Source: Klebsormidium nitens
Lineage: Eukaryota > Streptophyta > Klebsormidiophyceae > Klebsormidiales > Klebsormidiaceae
Length of the DNA stretch: 64,000 nucleotides
NCBI GenBank assembly: GCA_000708835.1
Contig: DF237293.1
Span: 34,551 to 98,550, forward strand
Direction of reading: 5' to 3'
A program made the translations under genes and the position numbers. Shown in pieces: positions 25,801-39,500 of this stretch. Each line of letters opens with the position of its first letter. Position 1 is the stretch's first letter. The notes beneath the pieces are model-generated. The model searched no databases. It saw only the letters and a list, made by a program, of their open reading frames with translations, and had not been told where the DNA came from.

Positions 25801-28800
25801 AAGTTCAAAAGCTTTTGCCTCCCACGGTGTTCCAACAACGAAGAGCCACTCTGAACACGTCAACAAAAGTCCAAGCGTTTTGCGCTACTCAGGTCGTCGC
25901 CTCTGCCTGACCGTCAGCAAGATGCACGACGAAAACAGCAGATTGACGGACATCCTCGCTCTTTTGCAGGGCTTTAAGTCCCTGAACAAGCCGGCACGCA
26001 CTTTGATCCAGGCGATTGCTGCGATCGATGGGAGCTACTACCCAGAGGTACGTTTCGTAGCGAGTCTAGGGGTGCTTTTGCATGTTCTTCGACACTGCCC
26101 CTCCATCGTTTACCGGGCTGAACTCAGGTCAATATACAATCAGACGAATATGTTCCGAGCTCCCGAGCAGCCCTCACGCTTGTGTGAGCACCCGACTCCT
26201 CGGGTGGACTCTGAACGGAACTCTGAATCGTCAGCAATCAACTTTACACACCTCGAGTGGGCTGTTCTGAGCACTTCTTGATGAACGTGCATGAAGTCGA
26301 GTTGACGGACTGGTCGTCTTTTGAAACTGGAGTATCACGATGAGTCACCTTGGAGCGCTCAGAAATAAGGAGCAATGCAAGAATTTGGTGGAAGGAACGG
26401 CAGGCGGACCGCAGAAGATTGGGATGGCTGGGGGACAGGACAAAACCGCGTTGCTATCGGCAATTCTTTGACGTCAAAAGATGGACGCTTCTGATTCGTT
26501 GTTTCCAAGCGGTTTTGCAAAGTTTGACCCCAAACCCGGTCCGGTAACCTGTCCTCACGCTGTTGAACTCCTTGAGGCTAAATGTTGCAGACTGGGCTTG
26601 TTATGTTAGGATCGGACGGCTGCGACGCGATTTCGGCCATCTTGAGCTTCTGCGGTCCGCCTGGCGGTGTGAGTCTGAAGCCCGTTTACTTGCCTCCTTC
26701 TGCAGACCATGAAGCGAATGCTGATCATCAACGCCGGCCCGGCCCTGCGGAGCATCTGGTCCATTGTCAAGGGCTGGATCGACCCTGTCACCGTCAAGAA
26801 GATTACGGTGAGCGCCAGAAGGATCAATGTTTTGTCAGTCTTTCATTTGACGCTGCCTGATAGCAAGTTCGAGTTGGTAAGAGCGGAGAGACGAGGCAGA
26901 CGTCGGGATTTTAATGCATCAATTTTTGCTCGCTTTGTGAAGCGGTCCTGTGGGAACGAAGTCTGGTTGCAGAAGGAAGCCAGTGAGATTTTAGTGACTG
27001 CATCTGGATGAGAGATTTTGCAGTTGCCTGTCTGGCCGCTCGTTCTATCACGGAGTTATCTGGGTCCAGCTTCCGGACTCTGCCCACTTCAGCAACATTG
27101 GATATATCTTGCGCCAGGTGCTGTGGCCGAAGTAAGTGCAAACCCACCACGAAAGTCTGCATACCAACTTTTCGGCTGGGGCAAGAAAGCGGTCATTGGG
27201 CGCCCTCTTTAGTACGATAATTTAACACTTCTCTCTCGCGGCAGGTCCTGGGCACCAAGTACCACAAAGAGCTGTTCGAGTACATTGACCCGAGCCAGCT
27301 GCCCGACTTTCTGGGTGGCACGTGTCACTGCGAGGGCCGCGGAGGGTGCCTCTCCTCCGACAAAGGCCCGTGGACCGACCCCACCATTCTGCAACAGCTG
27401 GCGCTCCGGCAGGCGGCGCATGGGCGGCTGAGCAATGGTTATGGGCACCGTCTGTTGGGAAGTCAAGGGAGCGAAGGGTTCGGCCACTCCACTGACGAGG
27501 AAGGTGAGGGCGTTTGCTTTGGGTCGGCGGGATGTGGGGTTCTGAGGCGCAACTTACCTCTTGCCCTACTCGAGCGAATTCGAACACACCCCAGCTTCGT
27601 CAAGAGGCTCAAGAGGCAGCAATCACTGACGATCAGACTGAATTTGTTTCCTACACTAGCAGCTTCTAACTATGAACAGCCGTAGCTCAGTGGTTAGAGT
27701 GTTAGGTACGATTCTCCCTGGCCTGCACCCCAAACAGAGTGACCACGTGACATTCCGCTTCATTGAATTGAGAGATCTGCTACACATCTGCGGTGTTGTT
27801 GGTTGTCACCATGGATTCTGCGTTTGCGAACAGCAAATAAGCAATGCGTAATTTGAAAGGACTGGTCCGCTGCCGACAGCTGTGGGCCAATCTGTTGCGA
27901 ATACTCTTTTGCTTTGGCCTCACCTTTGCCACAGACCGTCCTTCAAGCAATCGAAACCCCAGGTATGGAACACGTCATATTTCAAAATTATCAGGTCTGC
28001 TTCATGTAGGACCCAAAGTGTATACCCCCGCCCAGAAGAAACATTCTCCCATGAGATTCAACATCTCACAGGCATGTCAGATTCACAAAGAAGCTGATCC
28101 GGCGCCTTCGTTGTTTCTTGCAGAGACGGAGGACGAGCGGTCGCCGCAGTTTTCGAAAGATCCGTCCTTCTTCCGGCAGCTGTCAGGCATGAGCCGGAAT
28201 GACTCCAACATTCCGGAGAGTGGCGATGAGGCGCAGAGCGAGCTGCCGGCGGGGCGCCAGCTGGCGACCATCAAGAGCGCCAACGCGAACTCGGGCGAGA
28301 GCACTCCGGGTGAGCGGCGTTTCCAAACTCTTTTTTGCTGATCAGAGTTTTGTTCACTGGTCTTTTTAACGGTATTGGAAGAACGATCGTAGGGAGGCCG
28401 CCCCGGCTTTTGACCAAGGAACCTTTGCAAAGGTTTGGGATGCAAATTTACGCTTGCAAAGGTCCGAGAAAAGAGCACACACCAGGGCCTCAAGTCAGTG
28501 ACCAGTTCTGCTTGAACTTACGCTGTGGACGTCAGACGATTGGCAGCCAGTCTCGCATCTCTATGCGCAGCCATCCCAGGGCAGTTGCAAGTGCTAAGTC
28601 AATGCAGATGGCACTCACTGCTCAAGCGAGCAACAATACACGTGCCTACCTCTCACCGCGCTCCCGTCGGTATTGGTGCAGGCGCCAGCCCCTCTGGGTC
28701 CCTGATTGAGGCGGTCGCCGCCCAAGAGTATCAAAAAATGGTCCGTCCGTCAAACCTCAAACCCGTGAGCCCAAAGCCAGCCCCCCTGGAACTGCCCGAC

Positions 28801-30792
28801 GACCGCCCAGAGCCCACCGGCGGCATCGGACACACAATCGTTGACGACCGGGGCGAGAACCTTAGAGATTCCGAGATCCCGGGCCCGTCGGACAGCGGCA
28901 CCGTGAAGCTCAAGGCTTCCCCGTGGACCGTGCGGAGGTCGCTGTCGGCGGGACGGGGGGCAACGAAGGCGCGTCGATTGTCGGAGCAGTGGACGGCAGA
29001 CGCGCCGAAAGAGAAGCTGGTCACCAAGGAGGAGGAGCCCATGGCGGGTGGGGAGACGAAGCCGGGTTATGCTAACCCCGTGTGGAGGGTCTTCCTAACC
29101 CAACTCCTCCCCGCCCTGGCGTCTCTCTGGTCGTTCTGCTTGCGACACGTGGCCGGGGTGGGAGAAGGCAGTAAAAAGCAGATGCAGGAAAGGGGGGGTG
29201 GTGTTAGGGCGACGGAGAATGGAGAGGTGGACGAGAGGAGAGCGCGGGCTGCTGAAAGCAGGCGTGCAGAGGTAAGGGTTGACACCGTTCACGACGATTC
29301 AGCGATGTTAGTGTTGGGGGCACGATGGGGTGGCGGTTTGCCGACAAGTTCTGACGATGTCAGAACATTCAAACAGAACTTTGATGGAGGAAGACAAACG
29401 GGAGCAAGAGCAAACAGCCAGGTCAACATTTGTGCTGGTGCAAATCTACTTGGATGACCTTGGAGCTCGTACGAATATATTCACATGACCATTTTGTTGA
29501 TGTTGGGAGCATGCCGGTGCCTCCGCTGTTTTTCGCTGCCCTCCTGATTATATGGCTTGCGTGCTTGATTCCTTTTTTGACAGAAGGATCGTTTTGACGC
29601 CATCTTTTTCAGCACGTTGCGCCCTTTATAATCCGCCCGTTTTCCCAGCCATCTACGGCTTGTGGTAATCTCTTCGGCTTCGCATTTGGTCTGACTGACC
29701 CTAACGCCAGCGTTCCGTTGTTCCGCTCAGGCGAGCGACTCCGCCCTGGCGGAGCGGATAGAGTCCCTGGAGGCCCAGGTACGGACCCTGGCCGTGTCCC
29801 TGACGCGCCCCAACAGCCCCGAGCGCCCGCCGTCGCTGACGGGGGACGGGGAGACGCACAAGAAAGTGGAGACACTGGAACTCGAGCTAGAGACCACGAA
29901 AAAGGTGGGAATGCGCTCTCGTTCGAGCTCCACTGGGCGTGCTATTTACGTGTCTTCTTGGTTTGCGCTAAACGTACTGTACAGGTTTACGCCCACAATT
30001 GCCTGCTCCGGTAAGCCTATGGCCGCACCTGCTCTCAAAACTTCACACAGATTGTGATGTCATTGGACCGTTCTTAACAGACGCCAGGAATACTGTCGCA
30101 GTAAGAACCATGCCCACAGAATCACTGGCTAAATCTGAGCTCGGGATTCTAGTGGACGATGCACACACGGGCGCTCCAGCTTTTGGAGCAAGATGGCCGT
30201 AGTTCGAATCATTTCCCCGCATGTCAGGAAGCATCACTCTTTGAGGTCCAGGAATCGTAGCGTGAACGGAGGTCATTTGGTCGAAAACATCCCATGAAAC
30301 GGCATGGCAAGCCGCACCCGCGCCGCTATGCTGACCCATGTTGATCTCTGGCGCTGCGCAGGAGGTCCGGCGATTATTGAGCAAGCAGAACGAGCTCGAG
30401 AGCTTGATCAAAGAGCTGCCGGCGAACGTGAGTGTTTCTTGTTTCTTCTTTTTGAGTCTTCTTCTTCTTGCCGAACGCCGCTCCGTTTTCTTGGTCAGGT
30501 TGACGCTGGTCCGTTTTCTTGTTCAGGTTGACGCCGGTCCTTTTTTTCCACTTTAGGGGAGTCGTGCTTTTGCAGGTTGTTCGACAAGTTCAAGTTCAGT
30601 CCTTTTGTCTGCTTCTAGCTTATCTTTTGTGCGAACAACTGTTGCATTGCGCGCTGCCGTGATTTGCAATGTCAGGTCGAGGAGCGCAGAGCTACTGTTA
30701 TCCAAGTTAGAGCATTGTGTGCAATACATGACGGTGTATCCTGATGGACAATCTTTTTCTGCGTTATGCAGCGCAAGTTCGCGTGCTTCTGA
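22834..30792 (+). CDS. Sec14-like phosphatidylinositol transfer protein (plant SFH type)
   Basis: Thirteen exons, all phase-consistent: 22834-23139, 24014-24090, 24470-24569, 25050-25169, 25552-25698, 25970-26047, 26706-26807, 27245-27503, 28124-28309, 28682-29271, 29731-29904, 30362-30427, 30772-30792; about 741 residues. The basic, Ser-rich N-terminus ([13 protein letters not shown], then Lys-rich) and the following CRAL-TRIO N and lipid-binding domains match Arabidopsis SFH proteins closely: [63 protein letters not shown] and SDKGPW. A hydrophobic stretch ([14 protein letters not shown]) and a heptad-like C-terminal region follow, as in multidomain SFHs. The family exchanges phosphatidylinositol and phosphatidylcholine and supports phosphoinositide signalling at membranes. 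The start (two adjacent ATGs) and the tiny last exon are the least certain parts. Confidence 0.92.
27681..27720 (+). repeat. tRNA-like fragment inside a Sec14-gene intron
   Basis: CGTAGCTCAGTGGTTAGAG looks like the 5' end and D-arm of a tRNA, including a Pol III A box. It is followed almost at once by GGTACGATTCTCC, resembling a B box. The anticodon arm is missing and no acceptor stem forms, so this is a tRNA-derived remnant rather than a gene. Confidence 0.4.
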
Positions 30793-31997
30793 CCACGTCG
30801 CTAGTCCCGCTGGCGGCACACTATGCCACGGGACACACAAAGTCGTCAAAGGTGGGGTAAGGTCGAGCCGAGTCCCTGCAGTCAGGTGTCGTCTGGGAAG
30901 CAGTTAATGTCGGGAGTGAGGGTCCGTCCTGTAAATACGCCCTGGAGGCGATAGGAAAAATTGCGAAGGCTATAAAAATCGTTCACAAACACCTAAGTCT
31001 GCGGCGGTAGAGTCGAGCGACAGGAGCATAGTTTTTGAGTCGAGAATGACGTGTACCATAGCGCATGCCTAACACTGATAAATGCGTGCGATGGCAAGGT
31101 CGAGTCTGTACCAAACCGACAATTACGAACCGGCTGGCACTCCATTTTTCTCAGAGCTATTCCTTACTTACTGGCACTTGAGCCTGCAGGACGTTCTTGT
31201 GCATGCAGCCAGAAATGCGTCTGCTGGAATGCACTAGCTAGGTCTTGATCAGCAGATGGAATGTACGCTTGTGATTAAATGTTCTAGATTTGAATGGCAT
31301 GTCATGCCATGGAGCTAGTAGATAGATGTTGTGCAAAGACGGAAATGTCGCAGTTTAAGAACGAGTTGGGAACAGGTCGAGGCTAGAATTAGATTCAAAT
31401 GATGTACGGTCACGCAGGGGCGCATATGTATAGCTAGAGCTATGTGCACTCCAAATGAGATGTTCGACGAAACTGGGGCCCGGCGCCCCCAATGCATATA
31501 GCTGATGCGGGCAGCACAGCTAGCTTGACATGATCGCAGCAACGTCCGGCTGGCTATAAAATGAATGCAATGATCATGTCCAATCACATCATGCGCCACC
31601 ATGAAGTGACCAGCTAGTGCATACTGCCGGCCGGTATCAGCATGCAAGATGCATATTCTGATGTCTGCTAGGTTATGCATGATCGAACCAGCTGGCGGAA
31701 CTTCGTCGGTCGCAAGCATGCCTTGAGATGATGCCTCCATGGTATCAACGTGAAACCGCTGGTCTCTGAGTCCTAGGCATTCTTGGAGAACCTTGAGAAG
31801 TCACCTATCATGTTGCTAATTGATGCATGTGACCAGAGGTTCGTGCAAGCAGAAGGACGACCCTGGCTGGCTCAAATGATGACCCTTATGACTCCCCGAA
31901 CAACTGTATTCCCATGCACTGCTCCCAAACAAAAGTCTCGTCAAAATCGTGCGGAATCCGCAAAAAGCTCGTGGTGCCTTGGTGGATTGTACCACAT
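30793..31997. other. Intergenic between convergent genes
   Basis: Holds the 3' ends of the Sec14-like gene (+) and the Pin1-type gene (-). No coding region recognised. Confidence 0.5.
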
Positions 31998-33022
31998 TCA
32001 ACCTGTGCGCTGAATGATGTGCACCCCGCTATCCGTATCAACAATATTGCTGATTTCGCCAACTTGCAAAGCGTATGTTGCGTCCTCAAAGGGCTTCTGC
32101 ATTTGGCCCCGCTCAAACCAGCCTGCACGAGAATTTCAGATTCTGGGACTTTCATGAACAGCAGATTCCATTGTGATGGTCGCTGCGTGTTGTTTAGTTC
32201 TTAAACCTGATAGCAACAAGGAGCTAAGTCTAAGGACACACAATGCTTCCAAAGCATCTTTCCCTCCGCAAAGTAACCGTACAAGCTAGTCCTCGACTAG
32301 TATCATTGTGAATTCAAGCTGCCTGCCTTTTGAGCGAGAAAAAGACCTGCCATCGAGCTTCCCCGTTCACAATTACAATCAGTTGTGGTTGTTGGAAGAG
32401 GTACACAAGACTAGGAGGAAAGTTGGAGAAGGGTGAGGAAGCTAGGAAACGAAAGACTGCCTGCAATCAGAGCAGCTCTGAGGGGGCTTTGCCTTTCGAC
32501 TGAAGATTTTGCCACCACATAAGATTCTCAGCTCCTTAAGTCCCTCTAGTCACAGGTTTTCTTGATCAACGCAAGGACAACAAAATGCGCGAGCAACTCA
32601 AATGAAGAGTGCCAGCGCTTTTCTGAAGCAGATTCATGTTCGAAGTGAATGATCGCGCGCTCTTACCCATGTCTCCTCCCCTCTTGGCTGAGCTGCAGTG
32701 CGACTCGCGCTCCGCTAGCTGTCCAAAGTCCGCTCTCCCCTCCACGATAGCCTTCCGATACTCCGTCAGTTGCGCGATTGCGTCCTCCTTTGTTGTCTGC
32801 CTGATGTTCACACCTGGATGCAATCGGCCATCGATGTTAAGAGTAGCAAACCATTCCAGGCCAACCGCAAGACATTCGACGGAGAGGCCATGGCAGCGTT
32901 TCGAAAGAGGTGCATTGGGGCGGGTGGCGTGACTCACCGTCCGGGTCCTTCCAGGAGGCAGGCCGCCTCGAGCCCTGGTGCTTGATCAGCAGATGGCTGG
33001 CGCGCACTTTGTCCGCCATCAC
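31998..33022 (-). CDS. PIN1: Pin1-type parvulin peptidyl-prolyl cis-trans isomerase
   Basis: Three exons on the - strand: 33022-32938, 32813-32667 and 32122-31998. They give about 118 residues, matching the size of plant Pin1 (about 119) which, unlike human Pin1, lacks a WW domain. Recognisable segments are [22 protein letters not shown] (shown in part: [12 protein letters not shown]), the [11 protein letters not shown] loop, [25 protein letters not shown] and the C-terminal QRT. The basic KHQGSRR patch is the phosphate-binding part that selects phospho-Ser/Thr-Pro bonds. The enzyme isomerises such bonds in signalling and transcription proteins. Two ATGs stand at 33022 and 33019. The gene is divergent from the hydrolase gene, with about 490 bp between the starts. 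Confidence 0.93.
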
Positions 33023-33512
33023 TTAACCCCGTTCAGCCAGCTATATGCGTGCGCTCTTTGAGCTGCAAAATGGACTTTTCGCGCGTTGTGTGCAAGCTGC
33101 CTCCTGTCTTTTCCCCTGCTTTGATTGATTCTGAGCTTGCTGATCAGCAATCCTGCTCTGAAGACTGAACAGTGAACCTTCGATGAAACGGGTGCAATTC
33201 ATTGTCAATTGATTCCGAAAAAGGTATTTCACGGCGACTGCAGACAGACAACGGCATCCCCCGGGCATGCCGTCCAATCGGCTTCCAGGCCCCAGAGCCT
33301 GGGGCAAAATCGATAGCGGCCGGGCACAGTTTCTCCGTGCCGGTTTTCGGAATCCCGGATGCGCGCGTCGCTCTTCTCCTTGGGACGCTTTTCACATACC
33401 TGATTTTATTTTCAGCCCCTCCCCTCATTTCAGGAGTACGCAGGCGTCTTGCACTGCAGGGCGATAGCAGCAGTAGCGATCAGAGAGCTGCGTTGCAGGG
33501 AAAGCGCCATCA
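33023..33512. promoter_or_regulatory. Shared upstream region of divergent Pin1 and hydrolase genes
   Basis: About 490 bp separate the two start codons, which point away from each other, so this stretch must contain both promoters. I see no unambiguous TATA box. Inferred from gene layout only. Confidence 0.4.
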
Positions 33513-36500
33513 ATGGCGATCAGCAGCCCCCGAGCAAGGCTATCCCAACGCCGGTTGCCCACACAGGGTTGCAGTCAGGGGCAACCAGCTGTAGACTCTG
33601 CATTCACCAGACTCCTCCTTCTTTGTGCATTTTCCCCCAGCATTGCAATCCGTTGCAAACCACTTTCGAATGCGAACTTGCGTCATCCTACAGCTGCCAA
33701 GTCGTCAAGACAAGCCGACGTTGTTCAATCTGGGAACACCGCTTATGCCAGGGGCCGAGACTGTAGCTCTGTTTCGAGATTCCTATTGCCCAAATGTAGG
33801 ACGGGGCAACATAGATTGCTGCCAAACTCCAGCTTCAAAAACAGGGGCAGCGGCGGATCTAGAGGACCATGCGCCGCCACCGCCGACGTCAGTGCTGACG
33901 TCAGCACAGCCACTGAGCTGCCGCCGTTCCTGCCAAAGGAGGCGGAGCTTCTCGAGGACCCGGACGCGAAAAAGTTGGCGAGGCGAATAAGGAGGCTGCC
34001 AGTCATGGTGAGACTGCGAACGCTCTTATTATAATGCTGATGGTGGCAAGCCCTTAGGAAAGAATTAATGGATTGTCTGAGAAAGACTGCGGTTTGGGGT
34101 GTGGCCTCAGCTGCTTGGACTGTACTGCTTTCGATGAAAGTGGGCAATGCTCTGACATCTGTGGTTTCACTGTGAGGCTGCCGAGCTTGAGGATGCATCT
34201 CAACCGGACTTATAACCAATTTCTATATGATCCTCATTCCAGTGCTCCAGTGCAATAATAATGTCAACAGAGTATTATCCACAACGCACTTTCTCTCCCT
34301 TGAAAATTCCTTGGGGGCAAAGTACACTGTGCAGCCTGCTTTCACAAATCTCGCCATGATGTTGCGATGGTCGTTTCAAATCCAGAGGCGCCACTTGCAA
34401 GACCAAATTTTTCGACATCAGTAGGAGTCGGTTGTAAGCACCACAGCCCTGATATCTACCAGCCTTCTGCTTTCAATGTCTTCTGCTCTCGTGATGCTGA
34501 TTGAAATCGTGGGATCTGTGGGTTTCCTGGAATTTGTGTGGGATTGTGACATTCGTCAAACTTTGTGGCGATTGTGGGGGTTTGTAGCAATTGCCGGGTT
34601 TGCGGCGGTTACTGGAATGTCTGAGCTTCTGGGTTGCCCCTCACCACTTGGAGACTCAAGAATCTGAACAGTGAAGCCTCCCCTTACGTGCTTACGTACA
34701 TGAAAGCGGAATTCCACTCAAAACATGTGAGAACTTTCCACAGGCGTCCTTGAAGGGCAGAGCCCGTCGACTCCAGCTTCGAGAAGATTTCGGAGTCTCG
34801 GACAGAGGAGACCCCTCACATGTGCTGATATGATCGAAGACTTAAGCAAAAGTTGCGACCACGCTCAGAAGATCTGCCAACGTTTCTTCTTGTTTGCAGA
34901 CGTCCCTGGCGGCAGAGCCCATCGACTCCAGTTTCGTCGGCCCCGATTGGGCCGGACGATCCGACGGTCCCAAGGTTGGCTCGAGCGACCCGCCCGTTGT
35001 TCTCCTTGCGGGATTTGACAGGTGAAGCACCCCCCTTATGACGATTACCAACAATGAAAGTCAAGGTAGCCAGAAGAAATGAGTGCGTTATGATTATATT
35101 ACTCAAAGAACGGAATGGGCAATCTGAAGCCTGGCCTACGTCCTGTGGCTTCGCAGGTTCCAGCAAGAATGTTGGATCATAAGCTTTAGAAGTGTATTCC
35201 GGAAGCTGAGTGGGACCCCTTTTGGTGACCACATTCGCTCAGCTTAGCTCTCTGCCCTCATTGGTGATTACCTTCCGAAACAGAAGTCTACTTTCCCTTT
35301 TAGAAAAGCGTCAAGTGACTTCTGAGTCCTGAAGTAGAGTCTCTTTGGCCGGGTTATATCGCACCTTAAAAAACATGCCTCAGCGGCGAATCTGTCCTTT
35401 ATTGAGGTATTTGGTTGCCGAGGGGTTTTGGATTACAGGACGCCATCTTTAGAATTACGTATCCTTTCGTAACAGTTCACACTTTTGGGTTTTGGCGGAA
35501 CACATGCGAACTCCTGAGCCTGCGAGCTTTTTCAACCCATTTATGCCAATCGGTTTCTTGCACAACCGACAGGATCTCCCCAGAACTGGCTGAACAACTT
35601 TCTATGCTTTTCTTCGTCTGTAAGATGTGTCCTGACCTTCATCACAGTTGAAGACACCTAAATTCGCAAGACAACCCCACAATGACGCATTCGTCCGAAG
35701 TTATAGTTCTTGCGTTCAGAATCCTCCTCCATTGGTCTCCCGTTTTGGATGAGCACTCCCCTCTTGGTGAGCTCGGCTCTCCTTGACCTGTCGACTCTTC
35801 GACCTTCCAATCTGTTTCCTGCCTTTCTGTAATCTACATTCTAGCGCCCTCAACCTCCAGCACAGAAGGTTTCGAGAAAGTCACAATGGCAATCTTTCAA
35901 CCAAGTCTATTGGGCCTGAACATACCTGAATCCACTCGCAGCTCGTGCTTGGAGTATCGGCGGCTTCTCCCTCAGCTCGAGCGCGGCGGAAGCGAGGTGT
36001 GGGCGGTCGACCTGATCGGGTGGGGCTTCTCCAGCGCAACGGAAGGGAAAGGTGCGGCTCAGGCGAGCGCCACGTGTCCCTCAAGATGCGTCGTGACGTC
36101 ACACCAGAACTACCTGTTGCATAATGATCGCGTCAGCCAACGCCGCCGACGAGGTGTTGGAAAGCGCTGACGTTTTGGCGTGTCGACTTTCTGTTGTTGT
36201 CCGTTCAAGCCCCTGCATCGACTTTCGACTAGGAGACGCTGTCGTATCGAAAAACTACATGTCGCATGGACGGTTCAACTTTTCGGCCACGCGCGCAGGC
36301 CCTGCGGTGTCGTCTTTCGGCCCAGCGGCCAAGCGCGAGCACCTCTATAGCTTCTGGAAGACGTATATGAAACGGCCCATGGTGCTGGTGAGTTTTTACC
36401 TTTCCCCGTTTGTAAACTCTGCTGTCCGACCCAATCAAAGTTGCGAATCGCAGAACGATGTCACCAGCATATCCGAGGCAGCTTCTCAACAGTCGGCCAC

Positions 36501-39500
36501 CGGTCAGAGTTTGGTTTACGTTGGGAACGGAACCAACGAAAGCCATTCAATACGAAAGGCTTCGCCAGTTTTGCATTTCAAGGGCACTGCTGTAGATAGC
36601 GCGTTGAAAGCTCGACCCTGACTCGAGTCCCCCCGTTGGTACTTCCAAGATGCCCTGTGTTTGTTTCGAGATGGACGCGGATCGTATGTGGAAGATTGGG
36701 ATCGGGCGCAAGTTCTGATTCCTTAACCGTCTCAGGTAGAAGGACTAGCAGCCCAAATCGGAAAGGGCAGTGAGAAAAGATGTTCCATGTTTCTTCAACT
36801 CATTTTTGAGTCGTTAATGCGGGAACAGACAGAGAAGAGTAGCGGAGAAGGGATGTGAACCCCTGCATGCGGATTATTGATTCTGCGGTTCTTCCCGTGA
36901 AAGGCCGGACTTGATCCAGAACAGCAGATGTTATAATTGCCGGCTTAAACAGCACTTTGAGATCGTCCAGAACCCATCAAACGTCCTTTGTAAGGATTCA
37001 CGCATACGGATGCTTGTCTGCATTCAGGTGGGGTCCAGCCTGGGGGGAGCGGTGGCCGTCGATTTGGCCTTGGAGCATCCCGATGCGGTGAGTTGGTCAA
37101 CCTCTTGCGATGTCAAAAGTATCGCACACCATTTCAGCAGCACTAGATGTCCCGGCGTGCGTTTCAGAGTTTTGCGTCTCCAGCGGGCTTTTGAAAGTGG
37201 AAAAGAAACTCGTATTCTGAAAAAAACTTACTTGGCGAATGAGAAGTCTCGATGTGATGGTAACTGAGTGCCAAACAATCCGCCGCCATAGAGGCGGAGC
37301 AGTTTCCAGTCCAGTCTCCCGATTTGAAGCATGAGTTGTCCTTCTCCGGTCCGTACGACTGACCCCCTTTGCACTTCAATTGTGTTCCGGCTCTTCGCTT
37401 CCGCCACGAGTGCTTCAAGATTTGTACGAGCCGCCATGCAGCGTACTATGACGTCCGCCCGCTCAGAACTCCATCGTCTTCAACGTTCCTGCTGACGTGT
37501 GACTGACGCGTCGTTTGATGCGTTTGCAGGTGGACCGCCTGGTGTTGTTAGACGCACAAGTAAGCTCGCCGCTCGTGCTTTGCGGTTTTTAAGGAGCACG
37601 ATTGTCTATCGTCCTTCGATTTCTTCTTGTCTCGGCCACGTTGTATCCCGCTTGTCAAAAGCGAGAATGACCGGTCTGCCAGAAGCAAGTAAGCAACTTT
37701 CGTGGTCACTTCTTCGCAGACGCTAATACTAACGTTTGAGAGCACCCTCTTGAAAGGCAAGGGTTGTCTGGGACTCTAGCTGGCTCCAGTCTTTGTTCAC
37801 GGCTTTATCGTACATTTGTCTTGTGTGGAGACAGACAATCAAGAAAACGATCCGAGGGGGCCGCCTTTAGAGCTCGAACCAGCAGCAAAGTTTCCAGCTT
37901 TCCTACGATTTACCACTTCCCTATTTACTTTCGCCCGCATTGATCTGTTCATAGCGTCGAGCACTTGTGTGCGTTCTGGCACCTCTTCCAAGCAGCTCTT
38001 GTGACAACGAAACGGGACCCTTGCAGTCCATCTGAATTAGCACTCACAGGAACCCCGTCAAGCGATCTATGAAATGAAACCCTAGAACTTCAATAGAGGT
38101 ACCAGGACACGCTCTTTCTCGGACTTACCTCTGGGCTTTTGGTGCGCAGGTGTTCATCGACGGGGTTGGAAATAGGGCCAATCTGCCGCGATGGCTAGCA
38201 AATGCGGGGGTGAGGCTTGGACACATTCTTGCGAACCCTGTGTCTCCTCTTTCGTATCCCTCCTGCGGTTCCTTCCTAGTTTGATACCGCCCTTCTGCTT
38301 GCGGGGTCTTTGCCGCTTACGTCAACGGCTCTTTTACAACATCCGGTAGCGATACACGAAAGTCATTTGTGCTCACTGGAATGATCCACTTTTGAAAATC
38401 GCATGAAGCGGCGGCGTTTTGCTGAACCGGTTTCACGTCGTTGCGGGAGCATATGCTCCTGTCAGGCCTGCGAACTCTGATTCCTTTCCTTTAGAACTCT
38501 CTCGGGGCATTCTGATTAAGAGAAAGGCCCACAGTCGCGTCAAGTGCACGCTACGACGAACCTGCTAAAGTGGCCTGGAATACCCTTGGCAGCAGGACTT
38601 ATCCCATCGCCTCTCATCTTGAACGTGTTAGAATATCAGAACTACGGAAGCGCACATCTTTACTTGTACGTGAGTGTTAAGGACCGGAACGTTCTCTCTT
38701 CCGTCATCAGACTGTTCACTTTGGTAGTCTCAAAGGGTCGGACAAGATCAGAGAGCACGAGCATCGCCAACGTTGCCCGGCTGACCTTCCGCTTCGAGCA
38801 GCCCTCTTCCGGAGAAAAGGCTACCACTCTCGTTTCGCTGTTTTTGGAGTGTGAAGAGCGATCCCTTTTCCAGGTGCTTTCTTTTCCAGTCGCTCAAATC
38901 CCTGGACTTTCAATCTTTTTCCAGGTACAGTTCCTGCGAAGTTGGCCGTTACGTGCTTACGCCGGAGGTTTAGCCTTTTACAATCGAGCGGAAGCGACTA
39001 AGGGAGCCACCCAGGTACAGTTTCTAGACTTCGGGCTGCGGCTTCTCGTTTGACAAGGCCGTGCAACAGCGTTGGGAACTTTGATTTGATGAGCCCATGC
39101 TGAATGCTTAAGAGCTTCAAATAAGCTTTCTAGACGGGGTTTTGTTGAAGACTTACGGGCTCTTGTTTTGATGAAGCCATGCAGTTTCGGGTGTTAAACG
39201 TCAGCTCTGAACACGTCATCTGGAGAGGTTGGAAAACCGCCAGAAGTTTCGCACTAATCAGATTCTGTGCTCTTTCACAAGGGCCTTGCCTGAGCTGTAC
39301 GCTCTAGGCAAGGTTACCGGAAAGTGAGCTCTCAAGAGATGGGTTGAAAACGGATGGGATCTGGAATTTCCGTGTCCCGGTCGCCCTTGTTGAGTCGCTT
39401 CACAAAATGTACCTAGTCCCCTTCCCGTGCGCATGCAATGCACAGGCCAGGCAGTTGCAAATAGATCTTGTAGAAACAGTTGGGCCGGAGCACAAACTGG

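Noticed and set aside
29464-29730. CRISPR-like or operon-like bacterial structures
   Set aside because: Checked the window for regular spaced repeats and tight co-directional gene runs; none found, and the DNA is clearly eukaryotic.
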